DNA of 64,000 nt from Litoreibacter meonggei (GTDB taxonomy: Bacteria > Pseudomonadota > Alphaproteobacteria > Rhodobacterales > Rhodobacteraceae). Under the pieces are notes generated by a model. It did no database searches and was not told where the DNA came from. It saw only the letters and a program-made list of their open reading frames with translations. Shown piece by piece: positions 30,223-40,276 of this stretch (position 1 is the stretch's first letter; each line of letters begins with the position of its first letter). The position numbers and the translations under genes are program-made. The DNA lies in NCBI RefSeq assembly GCF_003663885.1, contig NZ_RCCE01000003.1, positions 545,501 to 609,500 on the forward strand, read 5' to 3'.

Positions 30223-31773
30223 CTATTTCACCCAAACTTCTACGCGTCGGTTGATTGCACGCCCCCAATCGGTGTCATCACATGCCATGGGAAGCGCCTC
30301 GCCAAAAGCCTCCGTGGCGAGTGTCACGCGCTTGAAATCCGCATCGGGTGCAGTCTCTTTCAAAAGCCGCAATACCGTCCGCGCCCGCTTCTTGGACAAC
30401 GCCAGATTAGGGCCTGCAGGCCCTTCGCCATCGCTGAATCCGGCAAGCAGCAAATCTTGATCATTGAACGCGCCCGTCTCAAGCGCACGGGCAAGGCGAA
30501 TGATGTTTTCTTGTGACTGCACATCAAGTCTGGTTCCACCAGTGAAGCGGAACGTTGTGGATAGGCGGTCGCGATCACGCAACGCCCCAACCATAGTTTG
30601 CAAATCTTCTAACGTGACTTCCGGACCAGCCTGCGAAATCGCATGGGCCAATCGATCGCCCTGATCGTCAAACCGCGTTTTGGTGATTGCTTGGTCGATA
30701 AATCCGGCGCGACGGATCACCAGATCAGCCGCAGGGTCTTGGGTAAAATCAAGAAACTCACGCGCAATAAGCGGCAGCCGTCGTGCGGGCGTATAGAGCA
30801 TAAGGGGTAGGGTGAGCGGGTAGTCCTCAGCGCGCAACGCAGCGAGCGTCGCGCTTGTCTCAAAGCCACAACTTCCAGCCACCTTCAAAGGAATGGTGTT
30901 TCCAATCTCGCTCAGCGTTGTCAGACCTATGGCAAAGGTGTCATCAGCCACTCGATCTGACAAATCCTCCAAGAAAGCATGATGTGTTGCACCATCGTTT
31001 AGGGTCAGCTTACTCGGGCGTAAAACGCGGTCTTCAAAAGTCTCTAACAGGCCGGATCCCCGCTTTGGAAGGTGGCGAATAATGGGAATATCGGCCCCCC
31101 CGATGTCGGACCATCGCGCGGTCTGTCCCGAAATTGCGGAGGCCATCTGTTCCAACGATATGCTGCGTAGTGGCTGGCCCGGCGCGGTGATTGCCACGAC
31201 CCCATCCAGCGCCACGACCCGAGCCCGCCTACCTTTCAACAAATCACCTGCTGCCGCCGTACGAGCCATGGACACCTCGGACTTGCGCGGCTCTCGTAAG
31301 ACCAAAGCGATGTCGGCTTCTTCTGCGATCAGGTCGGCGTACCCTTCCGAGGTGGTGCCTGATGATAGCTGGAATCGCGCGCGCAGCCGCTCTTGGTCGC
31401 TTAACGCGAATGTGGACTGGCGATCGCTTTTCACCTCGCGGATGACTGAATACCCATTACGAATCGCAAAGGCCTGAATGAGCGCGGGGATCAAAACCTC
31501 CGCCATTCGATCCGTGCCGGACAGACGAATATTTGCAACGAAGGCGTTGAGGTCAGGGCAGCCCGGACCGTCGCACGTCACGCCTTGGCCATCCAGCGTC
31601 AGCGGACCATAGATCGTTTCCACGCGGTAGAACTCGCCATCATAGGTGAGTAGGGTGCCCTCAATCTGGATGGCCCCATCGCGCGACGTGAGCCGCACGT
31701 CATTTGCGACCGCCGACGCCGCCGACAAACAAAGCCAGATTGCCGCCCAAATACTGCGCCAGAAAAATTGCAC
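30223..31773 (-). CDS. PstS-like substrate-binding / OmpA fusion protein
   Basis: A 516-residue envelope protein. Signal peptide (AIWLCLSAASAVA), a short beta-rich lead-in, then a phosphate-binding-protein-like domain (about 75-345: MAEVLIPALIQAFA, LDGVVAITAPGQPLRSISLEQM, LPKRGSGLLETFEDRV) and a C-terminal OmpA domain from about 390 (STTFRFTGGTRLD, DLLLAGFSDGEGP, LSKKRARTVLRLL, NRRVEVWVK). A solute-binding lobe tied to peptidoglycan suggests sensing or storage rather than simple import. It lies 13 bases after the 287-residue gene. Confidence 0.82.
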   Translation of the reverse strand: MQFFWRSIWAAIWLCLSAASAVANDVRLTSRDGAIQIEGTLLTYDGEFYRVETIYGPLTLDGQGVTCDGPGCPDLNAFVANIRLSGTDRMAEVLIPALIQAFAIRNGYSVIREVKSDRQSTFALSDQERLRARFQLSSGTTSEGYADLIAEEADIALVLREPRKSEVSMARTAAAGDLLKGRRARVVALDGVVAITAPGQPLRSISLEQMASAISGQTARWSDIGGADIPIIRHLPKRGSGLLETFEDRVLRPSKLTLNDGATHHAFLEDLSDRVADDTFAIGLTTLSEIGNTIPLKVAGSCGFETSATLAALRAEDYPLTLPLMLYTPARRLPLIAREFLDFTQDPAADLVIRRAGFIDQAITKTRFDDQGDRLAHAISQAGPEVTLEDLQTMVGALRDRDRLSTTFRFTGGTRLDVQSQENIIRLARALETGAFNDQDLLLAGFSDGEGPAGPNLALSKKRARTVLRLLKETAPDADFKRVTLATEAFGEALPMACDDTDWGRAINRRVEVWVK

Positions 31774-31786
31774 GTGAGTGTCCGCC

Positions 31787-32650
31787 CTAATTTCCCGAGA
31801 GTTTCAGGTCTTGCAGGACATTATTCAACTGAAGACTTTGCCCGATAGCCCCGCAGCCCGGCCCGTTTAGGATCAAGCCATAGATCGAAGTCGGCTCACC
31901 CGGCACCATCCGACGCACGCGTGCCACTTGACCGCTACCGCAATTGGCCGCTGTCACGGGTGCACGCATCGACAACCGGACTACGCCTGATGCAGTTTGG
32001 TCGCTGATCCGGCTCGAAAAGACCTGCAGAACAGCTCCGTTGGCGTCAGGAGATTGACCCAGATGGATCACCTTGCCGTCCAAAACTCTAGGGGCCTTTG
32101 CCACCAACTCACCCGGGTCAGCGCCGCTCCATTGCAGTGCTACACGAGCGAAGTTTCGCGCATCAGGAACGTGGTTTCGCGCATTCAGAACGGTTCCATC
32201 AGAGAGTGTCGCGGTTAATTCAGCATCCGTATCGAGTGCAGGAAGCAGGAAGGCCAATTCCCCCGTCAACGGCATCGGGACAGTAAACGCCAATTCTTCA
32301 TGCTCAAACCAAATGGCATCATATGGCAAGCAGGGCGCACTCACGCGAACAGCAAGCATCGCATCTGGGGCGACCGTCATGCTCAACGAAGGTCCGCAAG
32401 CAGTGCCGAAATTGGAGATGTTGGCCTGCCGCGCCACGATCCCAGCGACCGCGCGCTGCGGCTCGTCAAACGTTGCCTTGGCTGATTTGAACTGCGTAAG
32501 CGTGAACTCGCTTTCCCTCGGAAGTTCAGGTGACGGAAGCGACGCTCTTGGAAGTGGCGGAGTGATCGCCGCGGGAACTCCGTCTGCCAGTGTTGGGGGT
32601 GCAATACCAAACCACGCGGTTAAAACCGCGGTCATCAAATTTCTGCTCAT
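31787..32650 (-). CDS. Secreted hypothetical protein upstream of the PstS-like/OmpA gene
   Basis: A 287-residue protein with a signal peptide (TAVLTAWFGIAPPTLA) followed by a proline-rich stretch (ITPPLPRASLPSPELP) and a domain with paired cysteines (FGTACGPS...APCLPYD; AANCGSG...GPGCGAIG). I do not recognise a family. Its position and 13-base spacing suggest it works with the PstS-like/OmpA fusion in the periplasm. Confidence 0.72.
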   Translation of the reverse strand: MSRNLMTAVLTAWFGIAPPTLADGVPAAITPPLPRASLPSPELPRESEFTLTQFKSAKATFDEPQRAVAGIVARQANISNFGTACGPSLSMTVAPDAMLAVRVSAPCLPYDAIWFEHEELAFTVPMPLTGELAFLLPALDTDAELTATLSDGTVLNARNHVPDARNFARVALQWSGADPGELVAKAPRVLDGKVIHLGQSPDANGAVLQVFSSRISDQTASGVVRLSMRAPVTAANCGSGQVARVRRMVPGEPTSIYGLILNGPGCGAIGQSLQLNNVLQDLKLSGN

Positions 32651-32737
32651 TTACCTGCCTTGCCGAGTATTCTCGTTGCAATAGACTTCTAGCGTAGCAG
32701 AAAAGACGCGGCGGCGAAACCGTGTGGATTTAACCCC

Positions 32738-35428
32738 TTACCCGAGTTCGCCATGGCAGTGTTTGAATTTCTTGCCAGACCCACATGGGCAAGGCGAGTT
32801 GCGTCCGGGGTTGCCCCAAGTCGCCTGATCATTTTCATCGAAACCGGGGGCGGCAACGCCGTCATGCTCTGCTTCCAAATCGGCTACTGGCTGACCGCCA
32901 TTTTGTTGCGCCAAGAACTGCTGCATGAGCTGCTCTTGCTCCGCTTCGGACAGTGGGCGCACTTTCGACAACTTTTCGGTAACGTCAACGCGTAGGCTGT
33001 CGAGCATACCCTCAAACAGCTGGAAGCTCTCGGTCTTATACTCGTTCAGCGGATCGCGCTGTGCATAACCACGGAAGCCCACGACCGAGCGCAAATGCTC
33101 CAGCTTCAACAAGTGATCACGCCACTTCCCGTCGATTGTTTGGAGCAAGAGCTGCTTTTCGATATTCCGCATCTGCTCGGGACCGAAATCAACAGCTTTC
33201 TTCGCCATGAATTCGTCGGACGCGTCATACAGGCGTTCACGAATATCACCGTCGTCGACACCTTCTTCGTCGGCCCATGCGATGACCGGCAGGTCCATTC
33301 CAAGGGTTTCCATCACAGCGACATAAAGCCCCTGCGTGTCCCATTGATCGGCATAGCTTTTGGCGGGAATGAACTGGTCAACCAAATCGTCGATCACCTG
33401 ATGACGCATGTCTTGGGCGATCTCGCCGATTTCTTCGGCCTCCATGATCTCCATACGCTGGCCAAAGATGACCTTGCGCTGATCGTTCATCACGTCATCG
33501 AATTTCAGCAATTGTTTACGAATGTCGAAGTTGCGCCCTTCGACCTTTGCCTGTGCCTTTTCCAGCGATTTGTTCACCCACGGGTGCGCAATCGCTTCGC
33601 CTTCTTTCATGCCCAACGTGGACAGCATCTTGTCCAAACGCTCGGAGCCGAAGATGCGCATCAAGTCATCTTCCAGTGACAGGAAGAAGCTGGAACGACC
33701 CGGATCACCCTGACGACCGGACCGACCACGCAACTGGTTGTCGATACGACGGCTCTCGTGGCGCTCTGTGGCCAAAACATACAAGCCGCCAGCGGCTTTA
33801 ACTTCGTCTTCAGCCTTGGACTGCTCGTCCTCGATACGGGCACGGATCGCTTCTGGATCCCCATCAGGTTCAGCTTCCAGCGCCGCCATAATCTTCATCT
33901 CGACGTTGCCGCCAAGTTTAATATCAGTCCCGCGACCCGCCATGTTCGTCGCAATTGTCACCGCACCCAAGGTACCGGCGTTTCCGACAATCTCGGCTTC
34001 TTTCTCGTGCTGCCGTGCGTTCAGGACGTTGTGTGGAACGCCTGCTTTTTCCAGAAGCTGGGACAGGAATTCCGATTTTTCGATGGAGGTTGTGCCGACC
34101 AGAACGGGTTGGCCCGTCTCATGAGACTTCTTGATCTCTTCGACGATGGCTTCGTATTTTTCCTTCGCCGTGCGGTAGATCGCGTCATGCTCGTCAATAC
34201 GGGCGATGGGCTTGTTTGTGGGCATTTCGACCACGCCCAGACCGTAAATTTCGGCAAACTCTTCTGCTTCGGTCGCAGCGGTACCGGTCATGCCGGCCAA
34301 CTTGTTATAAAGACGGAAGTAGTTCTGGAATGTCACAGAGGCCAGCGTGATGTTTTCAGGCTGGATTGGGCAGCCTTCCTTGGCTTCGATAGCCTGATGC
34401 AGACCACCAGACAGGCGGCGACCAGCCATCATGCGGCCGGTAAATTCGTCAACGAGCATAACCTCGTTGTTTCGAACCATATAATCCTTGTCCCGATGAA
34501 ACGCCTTATGCGCCTTCAAAGCCTCGGTGACATGGTGCACGAGGGAGGTGCTTTCAGGATCGTAAAGGGATTGCTCTTCCGGCAGCAGTTCCATCTCGCG
34601 TAGGCGAACTTCGATGAAATCATTGCCAGCGTCGGTGATCGTGACAACGCGGGTTTTTTCGTCGAGCTTGTAGTGCTCTTCGGTCAACTCGGGGATGAGT
34701 TTGTCGATGGTCAGGTACAGATCGGAGCGGTCGTCCGACGGGCCGGAAATGATCAGAGGCGTGCGGGCCTCGTCGATCAGGATCGAGTCAACTTCATCGA
34801 CGATCGCGAAGTTATGGCCACGTTGCGACATCTCGGCCAGGTTCGAGCGCATGTTGTCGCGCAGGTAATCAAAGCCCAACTCGTTGTTTGTTGCGTAGGT
34901 GATGTCGGCTGCGTAGGCGGCGCCCTTTTCGGAATCGGGTTGCTGCGGATAAACCACACCCGTTGTCAGACCCAGCGCGGCATAGACTTTGCCCATCCAT
35001 TCCGCATCGCGTTTGGCCAGATAGTCATTAACCGTAACGATATGAACGCCCTTACCCGACAGCGCATTCAAATACGCGGGGAAGGTCGCCACAAGCGTTT
35101 TACCTTCACCGGTTTTCATTTCTGCGATGTTGCCTTGATGCAGGAAAATGCCACCCATGATCTGGGTGTCGAACGCGCGCAGGCCCAGCGCGCGGCGGGC
35201 TGCTTCGCGGACGTTGGCAAAGGCTTCGGGAAGCAGGTCATCCAGTTTCTCACCAGACTGCGCCCGCATCGAAAGCTGCTCGGTACGTTGCTTGATTTCG
35301 TCGTCGCTCAGGGCTTCAAATTCGGGCTCTAGCGCATTGATCTTAGCGACCAGTGGCCGGACAGCCTTTACTTTGCGGTCGTTCGGCGTTCCGAAAACCT
35401 TTTTCGTAATGGTACCCAAACCCAGCAT
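32738..35428 (-). CDS. secA: Protein translocase ATPase SecA
   Basis: Motor that drives preproteins through SecYEG. The 896-residue protein has Walker A MKTGEGKT (104-111), [19 protein letters not shown], the IRA/helical parts and the C-terminal zinc motif [14 protein letters not shown] (Cys880, Cys882, Cys891, His892) used for SecB and lipid binding. ATG 35428 gives [13 protein letters not shown], the normal alphaproteobacterial start; the longer frame is spurious. Divergent from a secreted PPIase gene. Confidence 0.97.
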   Translation of the reverse strand: MLGLGTITKKVFGTPNDRKVKAVRPLVAKINALEPEFEALSDDEIKQRTEQLSMRAQSGEKLDDLLPEAFANVREAARRALGLRAFDTQIMGGIFLHQGNIAEMKTGEGKTLVATFPAYLNALSGKGVHIVTVNDYLAKRDAEWMGKVYAALGLTTGVVYPQQPDSEKGAAYAADITYATNNELGFDYLRDNMRSNLAEMSQRGHNFAIVDEVDSILIDEARTPLIISGPSDDRSDLYLTIDKLIPELTEEHYKLDEKTRVVTITDAGNDFIEVRLREMELLPEEQSLYDPESTSLVHHVTEALKAHKAFHRDKDYMVRNNEVMLVDEFTGRMMAGRRLSGGLHQAIEAKEGCPIQPENITLASVTFQNYFRLYNKLAGMTGTAATEAEEFAEIYGLGVVEMPTNKPIARIDEHDAIYRTAKEKYEAIVEEIKKSHETGQPVLVGTTSIEKSEFLSQLLEKAGVPHNVLNARQHEKEAEIVGNAGTLGAVTIATNMAGRGTDIKLGGNVEMKIMAALEAEPDGDPEAIRARIEDEQSKAEDEVKAAGGLYVLATERHESRRIDNQLRGRSGRQGDPGRSSFFLSLEDDLMRIFGSERLDKMLSTLGMKEGEAIAHPWVNKSLEKAQAKVEGRNFDIRKQLLKFDDVMNDQRKVIFGQRMEIMEAEEIGEIAQDMRHQVIDDLVDQFIPAKSYADQWDTQGLYVAVMETLGMDLPVIAWADEEGVDDGDIRERLYDASDEFMAKKAVDFGPEQMRNIEKQLLLQTIDGKWRDHLLKLEHLRSVVGFRGYAQRDPLNEYKTESFQLFEGMLDSLRVDVTEKLSKVRPLSEAEQEQLMQQFLAQQNGGQPVADLEAEHDGVAAPGFDENDQATWGNPGRNSPCPCGSGKKFKHCHGELG

Positions 35429-35608
35429 ATTTCCGCGCCTTTTGTGATGGCTAACAAATTCGTGTGTCAGTGCACCTTGCCCATCAGGCCGTCGCACCAT
35501 ATCTCGACGGCTAAGACAAGACGCGCCTCAAACCTCTTGGCGATGTAAGGGCCGTGTCTGAGAGTGTCAACGCCGCGCCCCCGTGCGGCCCCTGAGGAGA
35601 CAGATAAT

Positions 35609-36448
35609 ATGGGCAAATTTTCAACACTTCTTCGTGCGACCGGCCTCGCCGTGACCGTCGCGATGCCAGCAATGGCGCAAGACGCGACGACCGTAATGGC
35701 GACTGTAAACGGCACGGACATCACGCTTGGCCACATGATCGCGCTGCAAGAGCGCCTGCCAGAGCAGTACAAGCAGCTCGAAGATGCTGTTTTGTTCGAC
35801 GGCATTCTTGAGCAATTGATTCAGCAAACGGCCCTGAGCCAAGAAATGGAGAAAGACCTCTCCGGTGCGATAGAGATTAGCAAGGAAAACGAAATTCGTG
35901 CATTTCTCGCAGGCGAACTTCTTGCCAAAATCGGCACCGCTGATCTGGATGAGACCGCAATCGAAGCCGTCTACAAAGAACGCTACGCCGAGGGCGAGCC
36001 TGAAATGGAATTCAGCGCGTCGCACATCTTGGTAGAGACGGAAGAAGAAGCCAAGGAATTGATCGCGCAGCTTTCAGGCGACGCAGATTTTGCAGAACTG
36101 GCGAAAGAGAAGTCCACTGGCCCAAGTGGTCCAAGCGGTGGCTCTTTGGGCTGGTTCGGTAAGGGCGCGATGGTTCCTGCTTTTGAAGAGGCTGTCGTCG
36201 CGATGGAAGATGGGGCCGTGTCCGAGCCTGTTCAAACCCAGTTTGGCTGGCACGTCATCAAACGCAACGAGAGCCGCGTGAAAGAGGCCCCCGCCTTAGG
36301 CACCGTGCGCGACGAGATTGAACGCGAGCTTCGCGCCAAGGCAATCGACGACGAAATCACCCGCCTGACCGACAGCGCAAACGTGACGCGCACAGAGGTT
36401 GAGGTTGATCCGACAGCCATCCGCAATGTAGGCCTTCTGTCGAAGTAA
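35609..36448 (+). CDS. Parvulin-type peptidyl-prolyl isomerase, secreted
   Basis: A 279-residue periplasmic foldase: signal peptide (LLRATGLAVTVAMPAMAQ), N-terminal helical chaperone part, then a rotamase domain (about 130-235: FSASHILVETEEEA, GGSLGWFGKGAMVPAFEEAV, TQFGWHVIK). Similar to PrsA/PpiD-like parvulins. ATG 35609 is preferred, with GAGGAGA upstream. Divergent from secA and 22 bases before argJ. Confidence 0.92.
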   Translation: MGKFSTLLRATGLAVTVAMPAMAQDATTVMATVNGTDITLGHMIALQERLPEQYKQLEDAVLFDGILEQLIQQTALSQEMEKDLSGAIEISKENEIRAFLAGELLAKIGTADLDETAIEAVYKERYAEGEPEMEFSASHILVETEEEAKELIAQLSGDADFAELAKEKSTGPSGPSGGSLGWFGKGAMVPAFEEAVVAMEDGAVSEPVQTQFGWHVIKRNESRVKEAPALGTVRDEIERELRAKAIDDEITRLTDSANVTRTEVEVDPTAIRNVGLLSK

Positions 36449-36470
36449 CCGACACATAAGGTTCACCGCC

Positions 36471-37706
36471 ATGGCCAAGATCACCAAAGTATCCCCCCTT
36501 GCACCCAAGGGGGGCTTCCCGAAGCTTCCCCAGATTGACGGCGTGCGCTTCTCCGCCGCCGCTGCGGGGATCAAATACGCTGGCCGCACGGATGTGATGC
36601 TTGCCCAAATTGATGCAGGCAGCGCGATTGCTGGCGCATTTACGCGGTCGTCGACACGTTCCGCGCCGGTGCTGGACTGCCAGTCAAAGCTGGGGAGCGT
36701 TGAAGACGACAGCAAAGGGTTCGCCTTTTTGGTGAACTCGGGCAATTCCAACGCGTTTACCGGCGGCGTTGGTGTCGCAGCCGTTGAAGCTATCACAAAC
36801 GCCACCGCGAAAACGCTGAACCTGCCAGCCTCGCATATCTACACGGCCTCCACCGGGGTCATTGGCGAGCCGCTTCCGTATGAGAAAATCACACACGCGC
36901 TGGACGGGCTGCATGGAGCACTAAAAGCTGACGGCATTGAAGACGCCGCGCGCGCGATTATGACCACCGACACGTTCGCAAAAGGGGCATCTGCCACGTG
37001 CGAAATTGGCGGAGTGGAAGTAGCCGTTGCGGGCATCGCCAAAGGCTCCGGCATGATCGCGCCGGATATGGCGACGATGCTGGTCTATATCTTCACGGAC
37101 GCCAAAATCAGCCAGCTTGGGTTGCAGGAAATGGTGTCTCGTTTGAATGAGAACACGTTCAACTCGATCACAGTGGACAGCGATACGTCCACCTCCGACA
37201 GTTTGCTGGTTGCCGCAACCGGTACGTCTGGCGCAAACGTCGAATACAACGAAACCTTCGAGCGGACTTTGGGCGTAGTCATGAAAGACCTTGCCCATCA
37301 GGTTGTTCGTGACGGCGAGGGTGCCACTAAGTTTGTTGAAATCCGCGTCGGCGGGGCGACCGATAACGTCGACGCCCGCAAGGTTGCCATGTCGATCGCG
37401 AATTCTCCGTTGGTGAAAACCGCCATTGCTGGTGAAGACCCGAACTGGGGCCGTGTGGTGATGGCCGTTGGCAAGTCCGGTGCAAATGCAGATCGCGACA
37501 GGCTGTCGATCTGGTTTGGCGATGTGCTGGTTGCGGAAGACGGCTGGGTGTCGCCGACATATGTCGAAGCGGATGCTGCCGCCCATATGAAAAACCAAGA
37601 CCTACGCATCCGCGTTGATCTGGGATTGGGTGCCGGACATAGCACCGTTTGGACCTGCGACCTGACGCATGGATATATCGAGATAAACGCGGACTACAGA
37701 TCGTGA
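36471..37706 (+). CDS. argJ: Bifunctional ornithine acetyltransferase / N-acetylglutamate synthase ArgJ
   Basis: Transfers the acetyl group from N-acetylornithine to glutamate in the arginine cycle. The 411-residue precursor has the self-cleavage site KGSGMIAPDMATML, cutting between Ala201 and Thr202 to free the catalytic Thr; STGVIGEPLP and DPNWGRVVMAVG are family motifs. Whether it also uses acetyl-CoA cannot be read from sequence. It overlaps the mutT-like gene. Confidence 0.95.
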   Translation: MAKITKVSPLAPKGGFPKLPQIDGVRFSAAAAGIKYAGRTDVMLAQIDAGSAIAGAFTRSSTRSAPVLDCQSKLGSVEDDSKGFAFLVNSGNSNAFTGGVGVAAVEAITNATAKTLNLPASHIYTASTGVIGEPLPYEKITHALDGLHGALKADGIEDAARAIMTTDTFAKGASATCEIGGVEVAVAGIAKGSGMIAPDMATMLVYIFTDAKISQLGLQEMVSRLNENTFNSITVDSDTSTSDSLLVAATGTSGANVEYNETFERTLGVVMKDLAHQVVRDGEGATKFVEIRVGGATDNVDARKVAMSIANSPLVKTAIAGEDPNWGRVVMAVGKSGANADRDRLSIWFGDVLVAEDGWVSPTYVEADAAAHMKNQDLRIRVDLGLGAGHSTVWTCDLTHGYIEINADYRS

Positions 37707-38101
37707 AAACTGTTCTTGTCTCAGCTGTCGCGCTGATCGACGCCGATGGTCGCGTCCTACTGGCCCAGCGCCCAGAGGGTAAGTCGATGGCGGGTCTATG
37801 GGAATTTCCTGGCGGCAAGGTTGAACCCGGTGAGACACCGGAGCACGCGCTGATCCGTGAACTACAAGAAGAGCTGGGCATCAACACATGGCAAAGCTGC
37901 CTCGCGCCGCTGACATTCGCCAGTCACAGCTACGATGATTTCCACCTGCTCATGCCGCTCTTTGCCTGCCGCAAATGGGAGGGCATCCCGACTCCGCAAG
38001 AAGGTCAAACGCTGGAATGGGCGCGACCTAATGCGCTGAAAAACTACCCTATGCCGCCCGCAGACATCCCGTTAATCCCGATTTTACGCGACTGGCTATA
38101 G
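37703..38101 (+). CDS. mutT: (Deoxy)nucleoside triphosphate pyrophosphohydrolase, MutT-like
   Basis: A 132-residue Nudix hydrolase, with the full Nudix box at residues 37-60 (GGKVEPGETPEHALIRELQE then ELGI), preceded by GLWEFP, typical of MutT, which removes oxidised dGTP. It starts at GTG 37703, overlapping the argJ stop by four bases; this is preferred to the longer frame that runs within argJ. Confidence 0.9.
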   Translation: MKTVLVSAVALIDADGRVLLAQRPEGKSMAGLWEFPGGKVEPGETPEHALIRELQEELGINTWQSCLAPLTFASHSYDDFHLLMPLFACRKWEGIPTPQEGQTLEWARPNALKNYPMPPADIPLIPILRDWL

Positions 38102-38194
38102 GGTTAGCTGGTGCGGCAAATTAGACCAATTTTTCGGTGGCATAAGAAGCAAAGCTGAGTAAACTCCGGCGTAATAACTTTGGGGGAAGTTACA

Positions 38195-38332
38195 ATGCTT
38201 CGGACAGTGACAATCGGTAGTTGCGTTTCAATTCAGGGCATCTTCGTAAAGGCGCTGGAAAACGGATTAATTCGTATCAAAGTTGACGACCGCATCTTTG
38301 ATGGGCGCCCGGTCGCCCCACAGACGAACTAG
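38195..38332 (+). CDS. Small hypothetical protein, 45 residues
   Basis: A short gene with a strong ribosome site (GGGGGAAG, 38182-38189) 5 bases before ATG. The product starts MLRTVTIGSCVSIQGIFVK and ends FDGRPVAPQTN; it looks like a compact beta-strand protein with one cysteine. No family recognised, though the start and composition look protein-like. Its stop codon overlaps the convergent hemH stop by four bases. About 90 bases separate it from mutT, so it may have its own promoter. Confidence 0.6.
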   Translation: MLRTVTIGSCVSIQGIFVKALENGLIRIKVDDRIFDGRPVAPQTN

Positions 38333-39378
38333 ACCCAACCCTTCAAGTTATCACCGATGATCTTAGTCAGCGCTGCAATATGCGCGGGTTCGGCGTTTAG
38401 GCATGGAATGTAGGTAAACTGCTCTCCGCCAGCCTCCTCGAAGCTTTCTTTGATCTCTTCGTTGATCTCTTCCAGCGTCTCGATGCAATCCGCTGAGAAG
38501 GCCGGCGCTATCACGGCAATCTTCTTCTTGCCGTTCTCTGCCAGCCGCGCAACCTCTTCGACGGTGTAGGGCTTTAGCCATTCCTCGCGGCCAAAGACAG
38601 ATTGGAACGTCGTGGTGATGTCGGTGTCCGCCCAGCCCAACCGCTCTTTCAACAGGCGCGTCGTCTTTTGGCATTGGCAGTGGTACGGGTCACCTTCCAT
38701 CAGGTAGCGGATTGGCATCCCGTGGTAGGAGCAAACCAATACATCGGGCCGTTGGATCCCCTTGTAGGCGCGTTCTACTGACTGGGCGAGTGCGTCAATA
38801 TAAGCCTCATTCTCAAAATAAGCTGGAACTGTCCGTGCAGACGGTTGCCACTTTTCCTGCATTAGAGCGCGGAAGAATTCGTCGTTGGCGGTAGCGGACG
38901 TCGCACCTGCATAATGCGGGTAGAGTGGGAAGAACACGATCTTGTCGCATCCCTTCGCGATCAACTCTTTGACCTTCGATTTGGTCGACGGGTTGCCGTA
39001 CCGCATGCAGAAATCAACCTCGACGTTGTCCCCGTACTTGGCCTGTAGTGTCTTTTTAAGAGCGGCAGTTTGGTCTTTTGTGATGGTCAGCAGCGGGCTT
39101 TCACCCTTGTCGTGGTTCCAGATGCTTTTGTAAGCCTCACCAGAAGAGAACGGACGTTTGGTCAGGATGATAAGCTGCAGCAATGGTTGCCACTTCCACG
39201 ATGCCAAATCCACGACACGCTTGTCGGACAGGAACTCGTTCAAATAGCGGCGCATTGGCCAGTAGGTATAATCGTCTGGCGTGCCTAGATTGGCAATGAG
39301 TACGCCAACTTTGCCGAATTTCACTTTAGGGTGGTCTGCGTCTGCGTGGGGCAAAGGTGTCGGGGTCATTGTATTCAT
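38329..39378 (-). CDS. hemH: Ferrochelatase HemH
   Basis: Inserts ferrous iron into protoporphyrin IX. The 349-residue protein has LIANLGTPDDY, FCMRYGNPS, FFPLYPHYAGATS, CSYHGMPIRY (catalytic His) and FSADCIETLEEI (Glu). The frame continues 44 codons upstream, but MNTMTPTPLPHADADHPKVK at 39378 is the likely start, two bases after the methyltransferase gene, with which it forms an operon. Confidence 0.94.
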   Translation of the reverse strand: MNTMTPTPLPHADADHPKVKFGKVGVLIANLGTPDDYTYWPMRRYLNEFLSDKRVVDLASWKWQPLLQLIILTKRPFSSGEAYKSIWNHDKGESPLLTITKDQTAALKKTLQAKYGDNVEVDFCMRYGNPSTKSKVKELIAKGCDKIVFFPLYPHYAGATSATANDEFFRALMQEKWQPSARTVPAYFENEAYIDALAQSVERAYKGIQRPDVLVCSYHGMPIRYLMEGDPYHCQCQKTTRLLKERLGWADTDITTTFQSVFGREEWLKPYTVEEVARLAENGKKKIAVIAPAFSADCIETLEEINEEIKESFEEAGGEQFTYIPCLNAEPAHIAALTKIIGDNLKGWV

Positions 39379-39380
39379 CT

Positions 39381-40232
39381 CTATTGGTCCTCGTCCCCTG
39401 TAACGGGTTTTGCATCCGGCCCCAACTCGGTCGTGTTCAAGAAATCCGCAAGTCGTGTGGAGGCCGAACCGGGTTGCAACGGTTTTTGTTGCGTCTCGGA
39501 CGGCGCCCAACCTGTCAGGAAGATCATCTCGAACGTCGCCGCCACCCGATCCAGGCCAGCGGGGTAATTGTCAGAATATATACGCGCCATGCGGCTAAAC
39601 AGATCACGGGGTGGTGGGGTTTTCTGACGATCCGTCAGGGCGTTGCCTTCCCCCATAGCCCGCAGATCGTGCAGTAGGGCCATAGGAGAACTGTAGCTGA
39701 CGTTGCGCTTGGAGCAATCGGCAACGGGCAACGCAAGCCCAGCACGCTGTAACAAGCCGCCCAGATCGCGAATTTCGCCCATCGGTGCCACGCGCGGTGC
39801 AAGACCACCGCTGATCGACACCTCAGCCTCCGACAATGCGGCACGGAGCTGAACAAGCGTTTGCCCACCGAGAAACACAGCTATGAACAAGCCGTCAGGT
39901 TTTAACGCGCGACGGCATTGAACAAGTTGACCAACCGGGTCGTTTGCCCAGTGAAGACCCATGGCATGAATAACCAGATCATGTTCGATAGGCTCTAACG
40001 CCAAGGTGTCATCGTCCGGCACGATCTGCGCATCGGGGAAGGCGTTGGCCCAAAAATCCGGATGACCCGTGACAATCGCAGGTGACGTAAACGACCTGTT
40101 AACGTCGATAAGTCTTTCCTGAACCTCGAATAGCGCCTCTTCGTGCAGGAACGTGACCGGCCCTTGCCGCATCGCCCGTGCGCGCTGGCGCACCAACGCG
40201 GCGCGGTCTGTCAGGGGACGGGGTTGGGACAC
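39381..40232 (-). CDS. Class I SAM-dependent methyltransferase (BioC/NDUFAF5-like)
   Basis: A 283-residue protein whose start TDRAALVRQRARAM and domain layout resemble the BioC/NDUFAF5 group. The methyltransferase core shows DLVIHAMGLHWANDPVGQL and LKPDGLFIAVFLGGQTL; the SAM loop itself is degenerate (PAIVTGHPDFWA). In this group NDUFAF5 hydroxylates/methylates complex I and BioC methylates malonyl-ACP; which applies here is unclear. Transcribed just before hemH and divergent from comF. Confidence 0.8.
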   Translation of the reverse strand: MSQPRPLTDRAALVRQRARAMRQGPVTFLHEEALFEVQERLIDVNRSFTSPAIVTGHPDFWANAFPDAQIVPDDDTLALEPIEHDLVIHAMGLHWANDPVGQLVQCRRALKPDGLFIAVFLGGQTLVQLRAALSEAEVSISGGLAPRVAPMGEIRDLGGLLQRAGLALPVADCSKRNVSYSSPMALLHDLRAMGEGNALTDRQKTPPPRDLFSRMARIYSDNYPAGLDRVAATFEMIFLTGWAPSETQQKPLQPGSASTRLADFLNTTELGPDAKPVTGDEDQ

Positions 40233-40276
40233 AGAGAAACTCCTAAGGCTCAGACGCCGCTACTTAGAGGAATGGG

